Shown here one piece after another: positions 33,066 to 45,307 of a DNA stretch of 64,000 nt. The notes beneath the pieces are model-generated. The model ran no database searches, was not told the DNA's origin, and worked only from the letters and a program-made list of their open reading frames with translations. The stretch spans positions 53,826,473-53,890,472 of the forward strand of contig NC_087062.1 in NCBI RefSeq assembly GCF_963678635.1. Direction: 5' to 3'. The stretch's first letter is position 1. Every line of letters starts with the position of its first letter. This DNA is from Symsagittifera roscoffensis (Eukaryota > Xenacoelomorpha > Acoela > Convolutidae). A program made the position numbers and the translations under genes.

Positions 33066-33731
33066 CTAATTTAGCGCTTTTTTTCCGTTTCAAAAAATAT
33101 CGATATCTCAAAAATCGCGATTTGTGGGGGGATCAAAATATGGCAATTTTGACTCTAAAAACCGGTCTGCTTTCTGTGTTTTTCACTGAAAAACGATATA
33201 GAAGTATTAATATAGGCTATATAAGTAATAATATTAGTAATACTATACCCCTCCGGCTTTGTTTAATATCCGAATTAAGGTGCTTAACTCGGATATTCGC
33301 AGTTCGGTGAAGGGTCACTACAGTTCAGCACTGTCGAGCCCCCCACAGATTGCTATCTTACTTTTTGTACCAAAAGGGATACAAAACTTGTTAACGATAC
33401 CCAACAGTCGATTGTTGTTGTTGTTGAGCCCCTTCTTGTTGCTCCTTGTACTGCTTGCCGGATCAGTCGTCTCCCAAGACCCTTCCGAATTGAGCGCAAA
33501 TCAGCTGACCCTTCCGGATTGAGCGCAATTTATCATTAACGTGCTTAAATGCACAAATAACCCTAGAGTACAAGCCTCACAAACGTGCTACAAAAATGAT
33601 CGTAACAATCCTGACTGATATAAATGCCTGTAACAACAATATATCTATCAACAACAAACGGGGGGGGGGTCGGATCACATCTTGTCTGGGGGGATGATTT
33701 CCACTGATTTTTTACGTTTTTACTGTTTTTG
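33066..33731 (+). repeat. repeat R2, copy 1
   Basis: Nearly identical to 35678-36347. It starts ACTAATTTAGCGCTTTTT and ends TACGTTTTTACTGTTTTTGAT. It contains a G tract (10 G here, 12 in the other copy) and (TTG)n near 33415. Both copies share two short open frames without known domains. The flanks of each copy are unrelated, so these are true ends. The spacing of the pair (about 1.95 kb between) would suit LTRs of a non-autonomous element. Confidence 0.8.
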
Positions 33732-34081
33732 ATTTTTTCGGTAATTTTTTATGTTTTTTGTTTTTCTTGGGTACTATACTACTTTTTGTTTGGTTTTATA
33801 TATATCTTTAAGTGTTTTTCGTTACAAACTTCTCGGGGAACGAGGGGATGGCCGATCCCCCCACCCTTCCTGGTTCGTGAATTTTCGGTCTTAACTAGGT
33901 TAAAAAGCTATTCACGGTAATCCGGAAGGCTTCCGCGTTCCGAACTACCCTTCCGCCCCGGCAGTTTAGGCCTATTAAGGGCGTTAATGTGAGCATCCGC
34001 TCGGCGCGGAGTGCTCGTTAACAGTTCTGCCGGTCATGATGTTAAGAAAAATAACACCCAGGAGCACCATAAAAACATCTA
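33732..34081. other. spacer between R2 copy 1 and repeat R copy 2
   Basis: T-rich non-coding DNA. It contains CCGGAAGG motifs and GGCGCGGAGTGCTC near 34000. No gene seen. Confidence 0.45.
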
Positions 34082-34966
34082 TGTAACATTCGCCCGGAAG
34101 ATATATATCGACGGAAAATAAAGCTAAGGTTCTAAGACGACTGGCCAACGTCTAAACAGAGCTCTACATGCTTTTCACCGTCTCTACCAAGCCAGTTCTT
34201 TTGGTGGTCTTTCTAACACAGGTCGACAAAAACGTTACTGCTTTCGGCTTCGGTCAAAACACTCAAATTAACTTGATTACATGCAGAAATAGTGAGCTCA
34301 TGGCTAGGTCTCAGTATCCCCAGACCACGAGGTCACTCATAAAAACAGGGCTGCTACTATTTTTTAAATTATTATTGTTTTTGTTCAGTAGATAAAAATC
34401 ATCATCTCCATCGAAGATGGATCAACCCTTTCCCCCAACTCCTAGCTTCTCATCCTAGCAAAATGAATTCAGATGTTAATTAAATTCAATTCAGGACATA
34501 ATAGGGAAGCTAAAAGTTTATATAAAATGCTCAGAGTTTCAGTCCCGAGAACCCTCCGGATTCTTGAATCCGGGGTAAAAAGAACTTTATCTTCCTCCCG
34601 GAAGGCTGTCTTCCACCCTTCACCGTTGTTCGCAACGGCCTTGCAACTATTGTAGCGACACAATAGTTGCAACTCGGAGCGGTCTCTGTTACTTCTGTTT
34701 TTCTCTGATTCCGATCCTCAGTTTTTTTTGTTGTTATTGTCGTCGCAACTAATGTTGTTGTGTTTATTTCAGTTTCTTCTCCAAAATGGCCGTTTCTGAC
34801 GTTTCTTAGAATTGTTACGTCATCAATTCGAATTTTTAAAATTTAGGAATTTCCGAATCTTTCAGCCTTAACGATTTGTCGAATCGTTCGAATAACGCTC
34901 TTATTCCTTCAAAACCGCCAATTCGGAAGGTTCGCTGCTAAAAACTCGAAATTGCTTTGCTTTATT
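34082..34966 (+). repeat. repeat R, copy 2 (uninterrupted)
   Basis: The complete 885-base form of the repeat that the LINE splits at 6882-11046. It contains 130 bases (about 34365-34499) absent from copy 1 and the same palindromes (AATCCGG near 34565; ACTATTGTAGCGACACAATAGT near 34648). It lies inside the pair of R2 repeats. No convincing protein. It probably represents a non-autonomous element or LTR. Confidence 0.75.
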
Positions 34967-35677
34967 CAGTTCAATCGCGAGGGGCCCCGCGAAACCGAGT
35001 TCTTCTTCTTCATTTGATTCTACTACTGATTCCATTTGGATTGAAATTTCTTTGCCCAAAGCTAGTTTTATTTTTACCTTGATTTGTGCATCGTCTGCGG
35101 TTCTGGGTCCTATGGAAAATCATCCGGTAAATATAGGGAACTAAACTCGAGCGTGTGAGTTGAAAGCTGTCTAGAATCGTTTGTCTAAGTTGTTGCGGGA
35201 TGATGATCCGCTCAGTCAACAGCTAACAGTCATCTTTAATGTGTAGGCGGTTGCGGCAGTCATATCAGTAGTCTCGTAAGCTAATTTCAACTTCAGTCAG
35301 TCCCAATCTCACTTCTTCACATAACTTACGATTTTTTTTAAATTCCCCTCCTTACCTCCTTACGGATTGCTGCTGTTATGAATCCAATCCCATTACCTTC
35401 TGGAGGTTGCTCCGGTAAAAAGGCTCCTCTTCTAGCTCTGAGGTTGTTGTGGCCTGATCCATTGTGGCATCTATACTTGACAGGTTCATTTAATGGCTGC
35501 CTCTAGTGTTGCTTGTTACTGGTCATTGTTGGTGACAAGTAGTTCCTCTGCTTGATTGTGGGATCAACTCGGCTCACGCAATATTCATATTGCTCGTTAA
35601 CTTCGACCGTCAAGTCCCTCTGTGATTTCTCGTCTTGGTTGTTTTGTTTTCCGTTTTGCGAATGAGATTACGCCGAC
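34967..35677. other. spacer between repeat R and R2 copy 2
   Basis: Non-coding DNA of intermediate GC. No recognised gene. The minus-strand frame 35219-35010 is short and without a domain. Confidence 0.45.
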
Positions 35678-36347
35678 ACTAATTTAGCGCTTTTTTCCGT
35701 TTCAAAAAATATCGATATCTCAAAAATCGCGATTTGTGGGGGGATCAAAATATGGCAATTTTGACCCTAAAAACCGGTCTGCTTTCTGTGTTTTTTACTG
35801 AAAAACGATATAGAAGTATTAATATAGGCTATATAAGTAATAATATTAGTAATACTATACCCCTCCGGCTTTGTTTAATGTCCGAATTAAGGTGCTTAAC
35901 TCGGATATTCGCAGTTCGGTGAAGGGTCACTACAGTTCAGCACTGTCGAGCCCCCCACAGATTGCTATCTTACTTTTTGTACCAAAAGGGATACAAAACT
36001 TGTTAACGATACCCAACAGTCGATTGTTGTTGTTGTTGAGCCCCTTCTTGTTGCTCCTTGTACTGCTTGCCGGATTAGTCGTCTCCCAAGACCCTTCCGA
36101 ATTGAGCGCAAATCAGCTGACCCTTCCGGATTGAGCGCAATTTATCATTAACGTGCTTAAATGCACAAATAACCCTACAGTACAAGCCTCACAAACGTGC
36201 TACAAAAATGATCGTAACAATCCTGACTGATATAAATGCCTGTAACAACAATATATCTATCAACAACAAACGGGGGGGGGGGGTCGGATCACATCTTGTC
36301 TGGGGGGATGATTTCCACTGATTTTTTACGTTTTTACTGTTTTTGAT
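35678..36347 (+). repeat. repeat R2, copy 2
   Basis: See copy 1 at 33066-33731; differences are scattered single bases and a longer G tract. Its right end joins the tail of the decayed Gypsy pol at 36348. Confidence 0.8.
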
Positions 36348-38616
36348 TTGGTCGGGTTTTCCGAAAATACTGTTATGGGAAGTTTCTCGGCCTTTCGCTG
36401 AATTATAGGAGTTTTTCTCTGGCGTCTCTGAATTTTGTCCGACTTGGTGGCTTTTCTTGTGACGATGATGTCATCTTTCATAGTTTGTTGTTGTTGTTGA
36501 TTTTCGGCGTTGCCATCGGGAATCGGATAGACTCTCCTGTTGATACGATTCTCCTCTCCAATTAGTGTCAAGATGTCGTTCGCGTGGTTTCTGTGTCTTT
36601 TTCCTGCTGCCTCTAGGTCGAGCCGAATCGCATATGAAATATTATTTAAGAATTTTGGTCGCGTATGAAACATCCTTTCCGGCTCATGGCTTGGTTAGAA
36701 AAAATTATGAGAACGATTTTTTTTATGTTTGTTAATGGATTGCTGATTTTTGAAGAAAAGTTGATCGATTGATTGTTTTTGCCTAAGATTTTTTGACCGT
36801 AATTGGTATGTCCGGTAAGCTTGAGATATGTTTGCGCTTTCAACTCTGATTTTCTTTAGAGCTGATTTTCTTTTCATTTTCCGCGCAAGTTTTGATCAGC
36901 CAATACGGTGCTTGAATCTGATTGGCTAGCGTATTTAGAATGACGTTGTCAATCCATTCGAGATATGCAGTGAACGACTTAAATGATGCTAATACAAATG
37001 CCTCATCGTGCACACTGGGATGTATTGCTAATCCTGCTGGGTCTTTTTAGTCTATTAGTTCCATTTTTGATCCTGCCTGTTGTGTGATATCAAAATTATC
37101 AGGGCTCAAACGTTCGATCCATCTAGTGAGTCTATTTCGGGTAATTTTTGATCTTTCACTCGCGTTTAACGCACTGATTAAAGCTTGGTGTTCAGTGGTG
37201 ACGGTGAAACGACGCCTAACCCAAATGTGGAGGAGTCGCAGGCGACTCGGGTCTCTAGGTTTTGGTCAGCGAGCTTGTTCTCAGATGTTTATAAAAACAA
37301 GTTTAATTATGCAATACAATGCTTTTGTTTGATCCAACTTTCAATCCAATGTTTTGTGTTTATCCGTGTTTTTTAATTACGGTTTGAGTGCTGAATCTTT
37401 TTCTGCTAGTTTTGGTATAAATCATGTGACGTGATGTATTGAACCCATAAAAATTAGCTGCTTGAATGTTTTCGGGGGTGTGAGTTTTGCTATTGCGTGA
37501 GTTTAGCGATTCAGCGGCTTAGTTCGCTTATAATTTAATAGCCGAGCCATTCAACCTGTTCGCATGCAATTTAGCCTTTTTCTAATGAATTTTCTAAGTT
37601 TTCGTCGTTTTATTTTGTAGAAACTTTTGGAATCGCCTTTTGGAATTCGATCGCCTTTTGGAATTCAGCAGGCATATCCATGAGACCATAAAATTTCGTT
37701 TGAAATTGATATGTTCCTGTGGCATTTCCTCCAATCAGGCTAAAATTACATTGTTTTCTGGTCTCTGAACACAGAGGGATTGGAAAATATGCGTATCGAA
37801 GATCGAGTGTTGAGAAGAGTGTCGGTTCTTTTTCTGTCGTTTTATAATTTGCGCTATGTTGTCGAGCAGTCTTTCAATATTAGGCATTTTATATTTGTTT
37901 TTCTGGATAAATTTTTTTTAATTTTTCGAGTCCAAAGCTGATTTTAACTATTCGATCTTTCTTATTGTTATTACAAAAAGGGCTAAAAAATTGTTTATCT
38001 GAATTTTGTCTTGCTTGTTGATGTGTTTTTGATCGATCATTTTGTTTAAATTTTATCAACCCCTTCCTGGAGAGGAATTGGTACCCTTCTTCCTCCCTGT
38101 TGTATAGGAGTTTAGTTACCTATTTTATGAATTGCATTTCCTTGGTTTTTTGATTTTCCAATTCAAACGCACAGTTTCTTGAAGTTTTTTTTTACCCATT
38201 GTTCTAATACCTTGTCCGCATTTTTGATTTTGTTTTTTTTTAGGATATGATTGTGTTTTGGTTTTTCTTGAACCGGTGCGGTTCCATTTTTTGGTAGAAT
38301 GCTACGTCCGGTTGTTGGTCGTCTAAAATAATAAATGGGGCAAATTGCACCGTCCAACCTCCAGATTCTATCGCAATTATCAGTCGTCCTTTTCGAATTA
38401 TGTATTTTCCATTATAACACGCCAAATTTCTTGCCGCATCATCCGGAGGGGTTTATCTGAATCTATCTGATTTGTCGTTTGTTTGAAGTCTGCGCGAAGA
38501 TTTTTTGTAGGCACCCAAAAAGACAATTAAAAAACCATACCACCGAGTTTTACTCTGCGCAGGAAAAGGCCATTTTTCTTGATAGACTGATAAGTAGTAG
38601 GTGTTGAAGCTGAACC

Positions 38617-38630
38617 GGGGGGGGGGGGGA
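38617..38630. repeat. poly-G tract
   Basis: A run of about 12 G within AT-rich DNA. Similar tracts occur at 33660-33669, 36270-36281, 61941-61957 and 63955-63962. No feature is tied to them except membership in dispersed repeats at the other sites. Confidence 0.7.
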
Positions 38631-38657
38631 GGGGGTTGGAGGGAGGTCCCTGGTGAC

Positions 38658-38840
38658 CCTAATGTTTTAGGATAGGGAATAGAACATCTGATCACCAAGC
38701 TATATGTTAATAATGGGTAAAGAGTCCACAATGGTTCAAAATAGGGAATAGAATTGGTAAGGTTTCATGATTTTTGTGATGATACGAGAATGGTAGAAAA
38801 AGTTATTTTTTGAGTTTTGTGTGGAAGTGTCAGTGTCAGT
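38658..38840 (+). repeat. dispersed repeat, inverted partner at 48100-48285
   Basis: Reading the other strand of 48100-48285 gives the same order of blocks: ATGTTTT, GGGAATAGAACATC or GGGAAAAGAACATC, CACCAxGCTA, AGAGTC(C/T)ACAATG, TAGAATTGxxAAGGTTTCATG, GATGATAxGAGAATG, and GTGGAAGTGTC. Both copies are diverged. It sits inside the decayed Gypsy region. Confidence 0.6.
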
Positions 38841-39081
38841 TTTTTTCGCAAAATGGTTGTCGCGTGTTTGTAGATGTGAGGTTGACTGCTTTGTTGACTA
38901 CTCCCCTGTCTTTCTACATTGGTCTATCCCCGGAATCTTCCAGTACTCGTTGGTTCAGACTTTTACCTTAACTACTGAATTTGAATTTATCCAGTTGATT
39001 GATCTCAGCTTGACTCTTGCATGTAATTTACATTTGTTGATCTACATATTTTTGCAAAATGTCCTCGTTTTGCACTATTAG

Positions 39082-39259
39082 AACACTTTTTACCTTTAGT
39101 CGGACAAGATTGTAAATGGTTAGGGCCGAAATTTTGATCAATTTTGAAGACTTTCCTCTACCGCGTGGCTAACACTTTTTATCTTTAGCCGGACAAGATT
39201 GTAAGTGGTTAGGGCCGAAATGTCGATCAATTTTGAAACCTTTCCTCTACCGCGTGGCT
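39082..39259. repeat. tandem duplication, two 89-base units
   Basis: AACACTTTTTACCTTTAG... at 39082-39170 is repeated at 39171-39259 with a few changes, and both units end in CTACCGCGTGGCT. It lies in the unreadable gag part of the decayed Gypsy element. Confidence 0.8.
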
Positions 39260-40048
39260 GTATATTTCCCATGGATGGATTTTTGCTCAATTGTCGGTGA
39301 GCTTCCTGATGGACCGAATGGATTGGTCCTCATGGTCCTACTGTGTTCTTTCTGTGTTTTTTTATCGCAAATTCTTAGAAACTTTGTGGCGACGTTGTTT
39401 CTGCTAGTAGTACTTCGGTGATTTTTTCATCTGTCAATTGGGCGATTTTCTCATTTGTCTATTGGACATGTCGCGGACCCATTCTTTTTTTCTCTGGCAC
39501 CGCAGTCGGTTCGTGCCACATAGAATTGTTCAAATGATTATTTTTTCCGTTTTTTTCTACAGATGAAGTTATATCTTTGGAAAAAAAATATCCGCGTTGT
39601 CACAGTAATGTCTTCCAGTATTTGGATCAATTCTTTATTGATATTGTATGTATCTCAAGTCCCGGGCGTTTTTGTTGTAGCTGCTTTTGACCTTCTGCCC
39701 CTAATCACCAGAAGATATAACTTCTCACTTGGCATCTACTTTGTCCTAATTGAAATTGTTGCAAAGTGGTCCTCTTTCTCGAACTTTTTTCTCCTTGTTT
39801 TGTAAATCTCGTTTCCGTTTTCTATCTCGGTTTCATTGTTAACTTCAAGTTCGTAAATTGGTTCCGTTGGTTCTTTAATTCGTGGTCTTGCACGAAGTAG
39901 AGTTCGCACTTCTATACCGTCTTTAGCCAGGACGGCCATTTCCATCATAACTGTCCATTTTGGCCATTCCATTGGCGGTTCCGGTGTTGCCTTCTGCCAG
40001 AATGGTGGGATGCTCAGCGGGATTTTGTATACTGCTGGCTGCGCCATG

Positions 40049-40240
40049 CTATGCCGTGTTGTATGATTTTTACTGAATCCGTACGGATTGGCGGCTAAGG
40101 TGATAACTCAATAAGAAAATAGAAGTTAACTGAAACATAATATCTTTTCTCGGTTCTGCACCTCTTGTGCTCTTAGCAATACGGACTGGCCTTAGTTCTC
40201 AAAGTCAGCTACATAAATAGCTACACCATAACAAGCAGAT
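40049..40240 (-). repeat. LTR segment of the decayed Gypsy element
   Basis: Lies immediately before the gag start codon at 40047 and matches 2964-3154. The close spacing suggests little or no untranslated leader, or that the LTR end has been lost. A matching LTR at the 3' side of the element was not found. Confidence 0.6.
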
Positions 40241-41280
40241 ACATAAATAGCAGATATAAAGAGTCGAGATCATTGTGTCCGTTCATGTACATTGCCAAGG
40301 CGCTAAAAAACACAAATGAACTTTGTAAGGTTTCATGTCTTTGTTAGATAAAGGTCAGTTCACTTGAGTATGTCTTATTAAACGAATTTGATTAAATTTC
40401 GAATTGTTATCAATTGTTATCCCTCGAATTCTTATTAAGTCTATTTTAGCGCACAGCAAACAGATTTTTTAATACAAAGTATCTTTTTCATGAGCGTGGA
40501 ATTATTGATATTCACCAGTCGTAATATTTGAAAAAACAAACCCCAGATCAATGTTAATTTCAGCGGCAAATCTTCAAGTTTTTTGTAATTTATTTTAGTA
40601 CCTAACTTGGACATTTAGAATGTAAATAATTTTTGTCTCACATTTTCCATCTCCGTATCTACTAAAATATGGTGACAAGAACTAAGTTTTCCCCTCATTT
40701 TTTCATCATGCTCCCCTTCTTCCTCAGCAGTCTTGTTCAAGTCAGCCACCGCATCAATAGGTTTGCGTTGTTTAGCACCATGTTCCTTTTTCCGATGTTG
40801 TTGCAGAGAGTAGTATGTTGGAAACTCTTGCTCACAAGGACAAAGCGTCGACTGCTTAGAACTTGGTTGAGCATACTTCTTAGCAATATGATATAATCAT
40901 TTTTTGCTGATTATAAATAAATTACTTATAATCAGGACAAGAAATAACTCGTCTAGAACAATGCTTCAGGTGTCGAGCTGCATGCGCCTTAACATGAATT
41001 TTCCACATTCTCCACACTTTACTTCCTCGTTTCGGTTAAAAGCAGGCGTTATCTAAAAATTGAAAAATTAAACTGGGACTTTAAAACTTTTCCAAAAATA
41101 AAAAGTTAAACTACCACTTGAATGAATGAAAAAAAAATTATTTTTCGCAAAGAACCGAATTGTAACATTTCAACTTAAATTCACTTGGTTGTTTCAGATT
41201 GGCAAACTAAGTTTTTGATTTAACTCAATAAAAAAGCATATTTACTAGCAATGACTTCATTGCAAAGGCAATTATCCATT
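40241..41280. other. gene-free AT-rich region
   Basis: No supported gene. A short plus-strand open frame at 40669-40896 begins with a hydrophobic stretch (FFIMLPFFLSSLVQV) but has no further support. Confidence 0.45.
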
Positions 41281-41420
41281 TATGGTCATGACGTCATTTT
41301 TTCTATATAAATAACGTCAACACCTACGCACTTTTCCTTTTATGGTGAGGACGTCATTTGTTAAATAGAAGTAACGTCAACACCCAAGCAATTTTCATTC
41401 TATGATATTAACGTCTTCGC
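41281..41420. repeat. 60-base tandem units containing CRE-like TGACGTCA
   Basis: Units start at 41281, 41341 and 41401, each with TATGGT or TATGAT, an ACGTC motif and AACGTCAACACC. The first has the full CRE palindrome TGACGTCA. Later units are degenerate. Confidence 0.7.
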
Positions 41421-42704
41421 CTACGAAACATTCCTTTGAAGGTTGTAGAGTTTTCCGGAAAATTTCCTAACTAGTCAGCAGTTTCTAGACATAATTTTGG
41501 ATGAAATATAATCTTTATTTGAACAATATCAATTAAGAAGTATTTGAATTTCTTCGAACTATTCAACAAGATAAAAGAAATAATTTGTTTGATTTCCTTA
41601 TTGATGAAATAGATGTTGATTCTTAACTTTTTCACAATTTTTGGAAATTTATGTTGTTCAAAATAGAGTTCTCTGAGTGAGCAAAGGCCTATTCAGGAAA
41701 CTTACTTAATCAGAGAGTTTACTTTAACCGAGTTTTGAAAATCAAAGCGTTATATCTACGGCTGAATTACACTTGACAAGTTAAGAAATCTTATTAAGTT
41801 TGGAAAATCTAAAGTTAATAAAAAATCCTATAATAATATTTCAAAGACTCTTATTTTTTGTACCAAAATCCCAATATTGTCGAATCTCCCAGGCGAAAAA
41901 TTTATTTCTTTGAAAATTTTTAAAATTCGAAATCTTACTGGACAAGGTTTGAAAAAACATTTCCATAGAATTGTTTGAAAAATTCTTCAGTTGTGAGCTA
42001 TCATCTCAAATTCACATCAAAATCAGAGAACCTAATAGTCGACTCAAAAATCAACAAAATTCCTTGATTATTTACAAAAAAATCTTGAGAAAATTTGTGG
42101 AAATGCTAATTGTAATCATTTTCTTTCTTTCATTACCCATGTCGCAATATTTTTCATTTATAAAGCAAACAACTTATGGTCATATTTTGCGATTGCTTTC
42201 GTGAATAGTTTTGCTTATTTGAAAGGTTTAAGTTCTTAAAAAGTGAAATTTTTTGTAATTGGTTGCGACAACCTTAGATAAACGAACAGTTTTGGTGATT
42301 GGAAACGACAAATTGAACAAAGTGCGTTAAACTGAATTTTAGTTCTGATTGGATACGACTTTAATATAATTTTTCCATAAAAAGGAGCTGAACTCTGATT
42401 GTACATGACTACTGTATATGTACGGAAAACCTACTCTGATTGGCTAAATCCACACATTTGAGTTGAAAACACCCCTGACTCTTAAATAAAATTCATTTTA
42501 TTTTCAACTTTACTACCGTCAACTAGCTAGTCTCTCAGCTCTAAATCGGTCACATTCCTTGTTCCATATTCCTTCGCTCAGTAACTTCTTTCCCACAATG
42601 ATCCTCTCTATTGGGAAGAACAAATTCACGTACCTGGTCTTTTTTTTCCAGAAATGATGGCAATCAAGTTTCTCGAGTCAGTCACTCGGATTTTGTTAGC
42701 TTAA
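41421..42704. other. gene-free AT-rich region with CTGATTGG motifs
   Basis: Mostly AT-rich and without coding potential. At about 42255-42445 four or five imperfect units contain TGATTGGxxxCGAC, related to the CCAAT-like arrays at 46.5 and 62.3 kb. A pyrimidine-rich tract and CAG (42640-42653) precede the coding-like island to the right. Confidence 0.45.
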
Positions 42705-43013
42705 ATGTATGTCACAATTCAAGTGTGGCACATAACTGAATTCATGAGCAGAGACTTCAGTGAACATCCCCAGATGCAGGTTCCCATAGCCGAGAATCAG
42801 CTTGGAATGATGTCACAGATTACAAAACAAGTTGAGATGGACTATCCCGCGGTTCTTGACTCCAGATATGGGGCTCAACTATTCAACGACTTCCTCCTTC
42901 CTTGAGAGGAAGCAGGATCAGCCAAAAACCCCATCGCAATAGACGAAGATGAATGGTTCTCTGAAACAATGCCTCAAAACACCCTACCAAGCAAAATTTT
43001 TTGCACATATGAT
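42705..43013 (+). pseudogene. coding-like island with one in-frame TGA
   Basis: From ATG 42705 the frame reads 66 codons (FSEHPQMQVPIAENQLGMMS, DYPAVLDSRYGAQLFNDFLL) to TGA 42903-42905, then continues 36 more codons (KNPIAIDEDEWFSETMPQNT) to TAA. GC and codon use are visibly higher than the surrounding DNA. I do not recognise a family. It could be an exon of a host gene, a pseudogene or a transposon fragment; the TGA could be the real end. Confidence 0.3.
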
Positions 43014-44950
43014 TAAAAAAGTCATCACAATTTTTGCACATATGTTAAAAAGTTGTCAAAAACTTTGCACCATTCAAAACTTTTCGCATTGTTTTTAGCT
43101 CACATGTTATTAAAATCAAGAAATCAGTTCATGTTAAGAAAAAAGTTAATAAATGTTTTCGCAACTTAAAAAAAACTAAAAAATGATTTTCTTGCACTGT
43201 TAGAACGAAGACATTCACAAATAAAATTTATGAATGTCTTTGTTCTAAATTTGATCATTAAAAAATTCTTTTCTTGCATGTTTGAAATTGTATGATAACT
43301 ATGTATTAAAATAACAAATAGCACTCAAAACCATCAATATGGAATGTTTCTTAGCTTTAATTTAAAATGTTTCATACAACAAAATAAGAAGATTTTCGCA
43401 TTTTCAATAGAAACAAAAAACTGGAATTTTGCATATAATTTTTGAAAAAACACCAATAACTTAAATCTTACCCAAAAAATTCATACATTTTTTCGCACAC
43501 TTGTTAAAAAACCAAAACAGTTTCTGCATGTTGCAAAGTTTTTTCATAACATTTTCCGTACAAATGTTACAAAATCAAAGGAAATTTTGATTTTTAAAAA
43601 AAATTGAATTGAATTATTCCGCATTTTATAGAAAACGGTAACAACTTTTTCTCTCAATGTTTTGATCAAAATTTATGACGTTCTTTGCTCTTAATTTGAT
43701 CGTTGAGAAATCCAGTTTTTGCATTTACTTCGATCAAAAACATCAGGAAAACAAGGTATTAGGATAGGGAATAGAACTCAAAGTAATCAATAATTAAAAA
43801 AAGTTTGTCATAATTAAATTTTAAATTAAATATGCATAAAGAAAAATGAAATTAGGTTTTTGTATGTTTTTTGAAAAAATAAAAAGAAAAACTTTCATTT
43901 TACAAAGAGTTTCCTGAGTATTTATGCACTTTGTGTACGTGTAAAAAAACCAAATCAAATTTTCTATCTTGCAACAGAAGTGTGTGTTAATTTTTGCATA
44001 CGTGTTAAAAATAACATAAAATTTCAATTTTAAAATGAAACACTATTAAGTTTTACAAACATTAGGGGTTAAAGAAAAATTGACTCATTCCCTTTTTCAG
44101 AACGATCAAGGTAACAATCAAAAATTTTCAACAAATCAAAGTATAAGTGAGTACATTCCAAAAAAGCTAAGCCGAGCGTCGGGGTGCATGCAAGCTTCTG
44201 AATAGAGCTTAGATGCTGTCTTTTGAAAATTTTTTTGGCAACACGTTTGTAAATTAATCAAAAACTGAGCCAATAAAACTCCTAGAACAGTGAACATTTC
44301 CACCAGAGAAAAAGACGTCCTTAACTTTTAGAATCTATATACTAGCGCTTAGATCTTTCTGAGATATCCTTACATATTAAATTCTAGAATCTTCCAAATT
44401 CTACAAATGTCCCTTATATTATCATCTAATTGGACTTCCACAACAACTTCTAAGGTGATCAACTTAGAAAAGAAGTAGCATTGTGTATGTCACCTTTTAG
44501 AAAAAAAAACAGATTTTCATTCAAAAGAAAAACGTTTTGGTGAAATTGTGGATCTGGGATCCGGAAATAGTTTTCATTAGCTTACAAGAGAACATTAACT
44601 ACGAATGACCATTTTTGAAGAAATGGTTGAGTTTGACATCTTCTACAGAGATCCGAAGAAGTGTTTCAGAAATCCCCTGCACGATTGGCGAACAATTGAA
44701 ACACTTAGTGATAGAAAATACAAGCTTGAGAAAAAAACGTGGTCTGGCACATGAAGAAATAAGGACAACAAACTCGAAAATTAAATCAAAATTTGTTTGA
44801 ATAAGAAGTTAGTTTTCTTAAACATTTATTGAATTTTCCTATTTGCTTGATGGCTACATTTACTTCATATCGAATTGAATTTTTTGGAACAAGTTCTTCT
44901 TTTATAATGATTCAACAGTGGAAACTACTAAAAAAAAGCTTGAAGTACGT
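43014..44950. other. gene-free, very AT-rich region
   Basis: Repeated TTTTGCACAT(AT)GTTAAAAA-like motifs at about 42990-43060, 43490-43560 and 43980-44010 suggest an old tandem family. Two similar segments with ATTTATGAATGTCTTTG or ATTTATGACGTTCTTTG lie at 43230 and 43670. No gene seen; open frames are short. Confidence 0.5.
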
Positions 44951-45307
44951 TTATTTTTTCATCAAAAAGCTTATATAATTATTATGTAAAGAAACATGAT
45001 CATCAACAAAACAATCAAATCTTTTCCAAAAATCAAATTCATATTTTGAATTTTGAACTATAATAATTCTGTCCAGAAACGCTGAACCAAGATTTTGGGT
45101 GGAAGCAAATTTTTGTTCAGAACTTAGATAATGTCTCTTGAACTTTTTCCGAACGAAACTTTTCCTTGCAATGCTTGGTGTTTTTTCTGCTTCTCTCCAC
45201 TCCTTGTTCGTTTGAACTTCTCGAATGAGCCGATTGAATTCTTCTCCGCTCGATGCAACATCCGCTTGTGTAAAATCTGTGTTCTTACAAAATGTAAAGA
45301 CAGTCAA
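44951..45307 (-). CDS. hypothetical ORF, best copy of a three-member family
   Basis: 118 codons, intact, without a recognised domain. It is rich in Lys/Arg/Phe (KSFVRKKFKRHYLSSEQKFA) and has two cysteines or fewer. Related, broken sequences are found on the minus strand at 57185-57400 and 59880-60080. Shared positions are around FRR or KKFKR, then LxSxQ, LGS, FL and R. The start is uncertain. It could be the last exon of a gene family or a repeat-borne ORF; conservation in three places suggests it once mattered or spread with a repeat. Confidence 0.35.
   Translation of the reverse strand: MTVFTFCKNTDFTQADVASSGEEFNRLIREVQTNKEWREAEKTPSIARKSFVRKKFKRHYLSSEQKFASTQNLGSAFLDRIIIVQNSKYEFDFWKRFDCFVDDHVSLHNNYISFLMKK

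Larger units (their letters stand above)
36348..40047 (-). pseudogene. second Ty3/Gypsy element, heavily decayed gag-pol
   Basis: Fragments in 5' to 3' order on the minus strand. The gag start (40047-39736, real ATG; PPMEWPKWTVMMEMAVLAKD) is followed by poorly readable gag. Next come a protease segment (38425-38240, GRLIIAIESGGWTVQFAPFI), RT debris (about 38140-37250, many stops), RNase H (about 37190-37040, EHQALISALNASERSKITRN and LTRWIERLSPDNFDIT) and a pol C-tail (36673-36348, EAAGKRHRNHANDILTLIGE). The integrase core between RNase H and tail is missing. The families differ: gag and RNase H here are unlike those of the giant element. Non-functional. Confidence 0.7.

Noticed and set aside
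42705..43013. selenoprotein with TGA read as selenocysteine
   Set aside because: There is no recognisable selenoprotein family around the TGA and no visible SECIS element. A nonsense change or ordinary stop is simpler.
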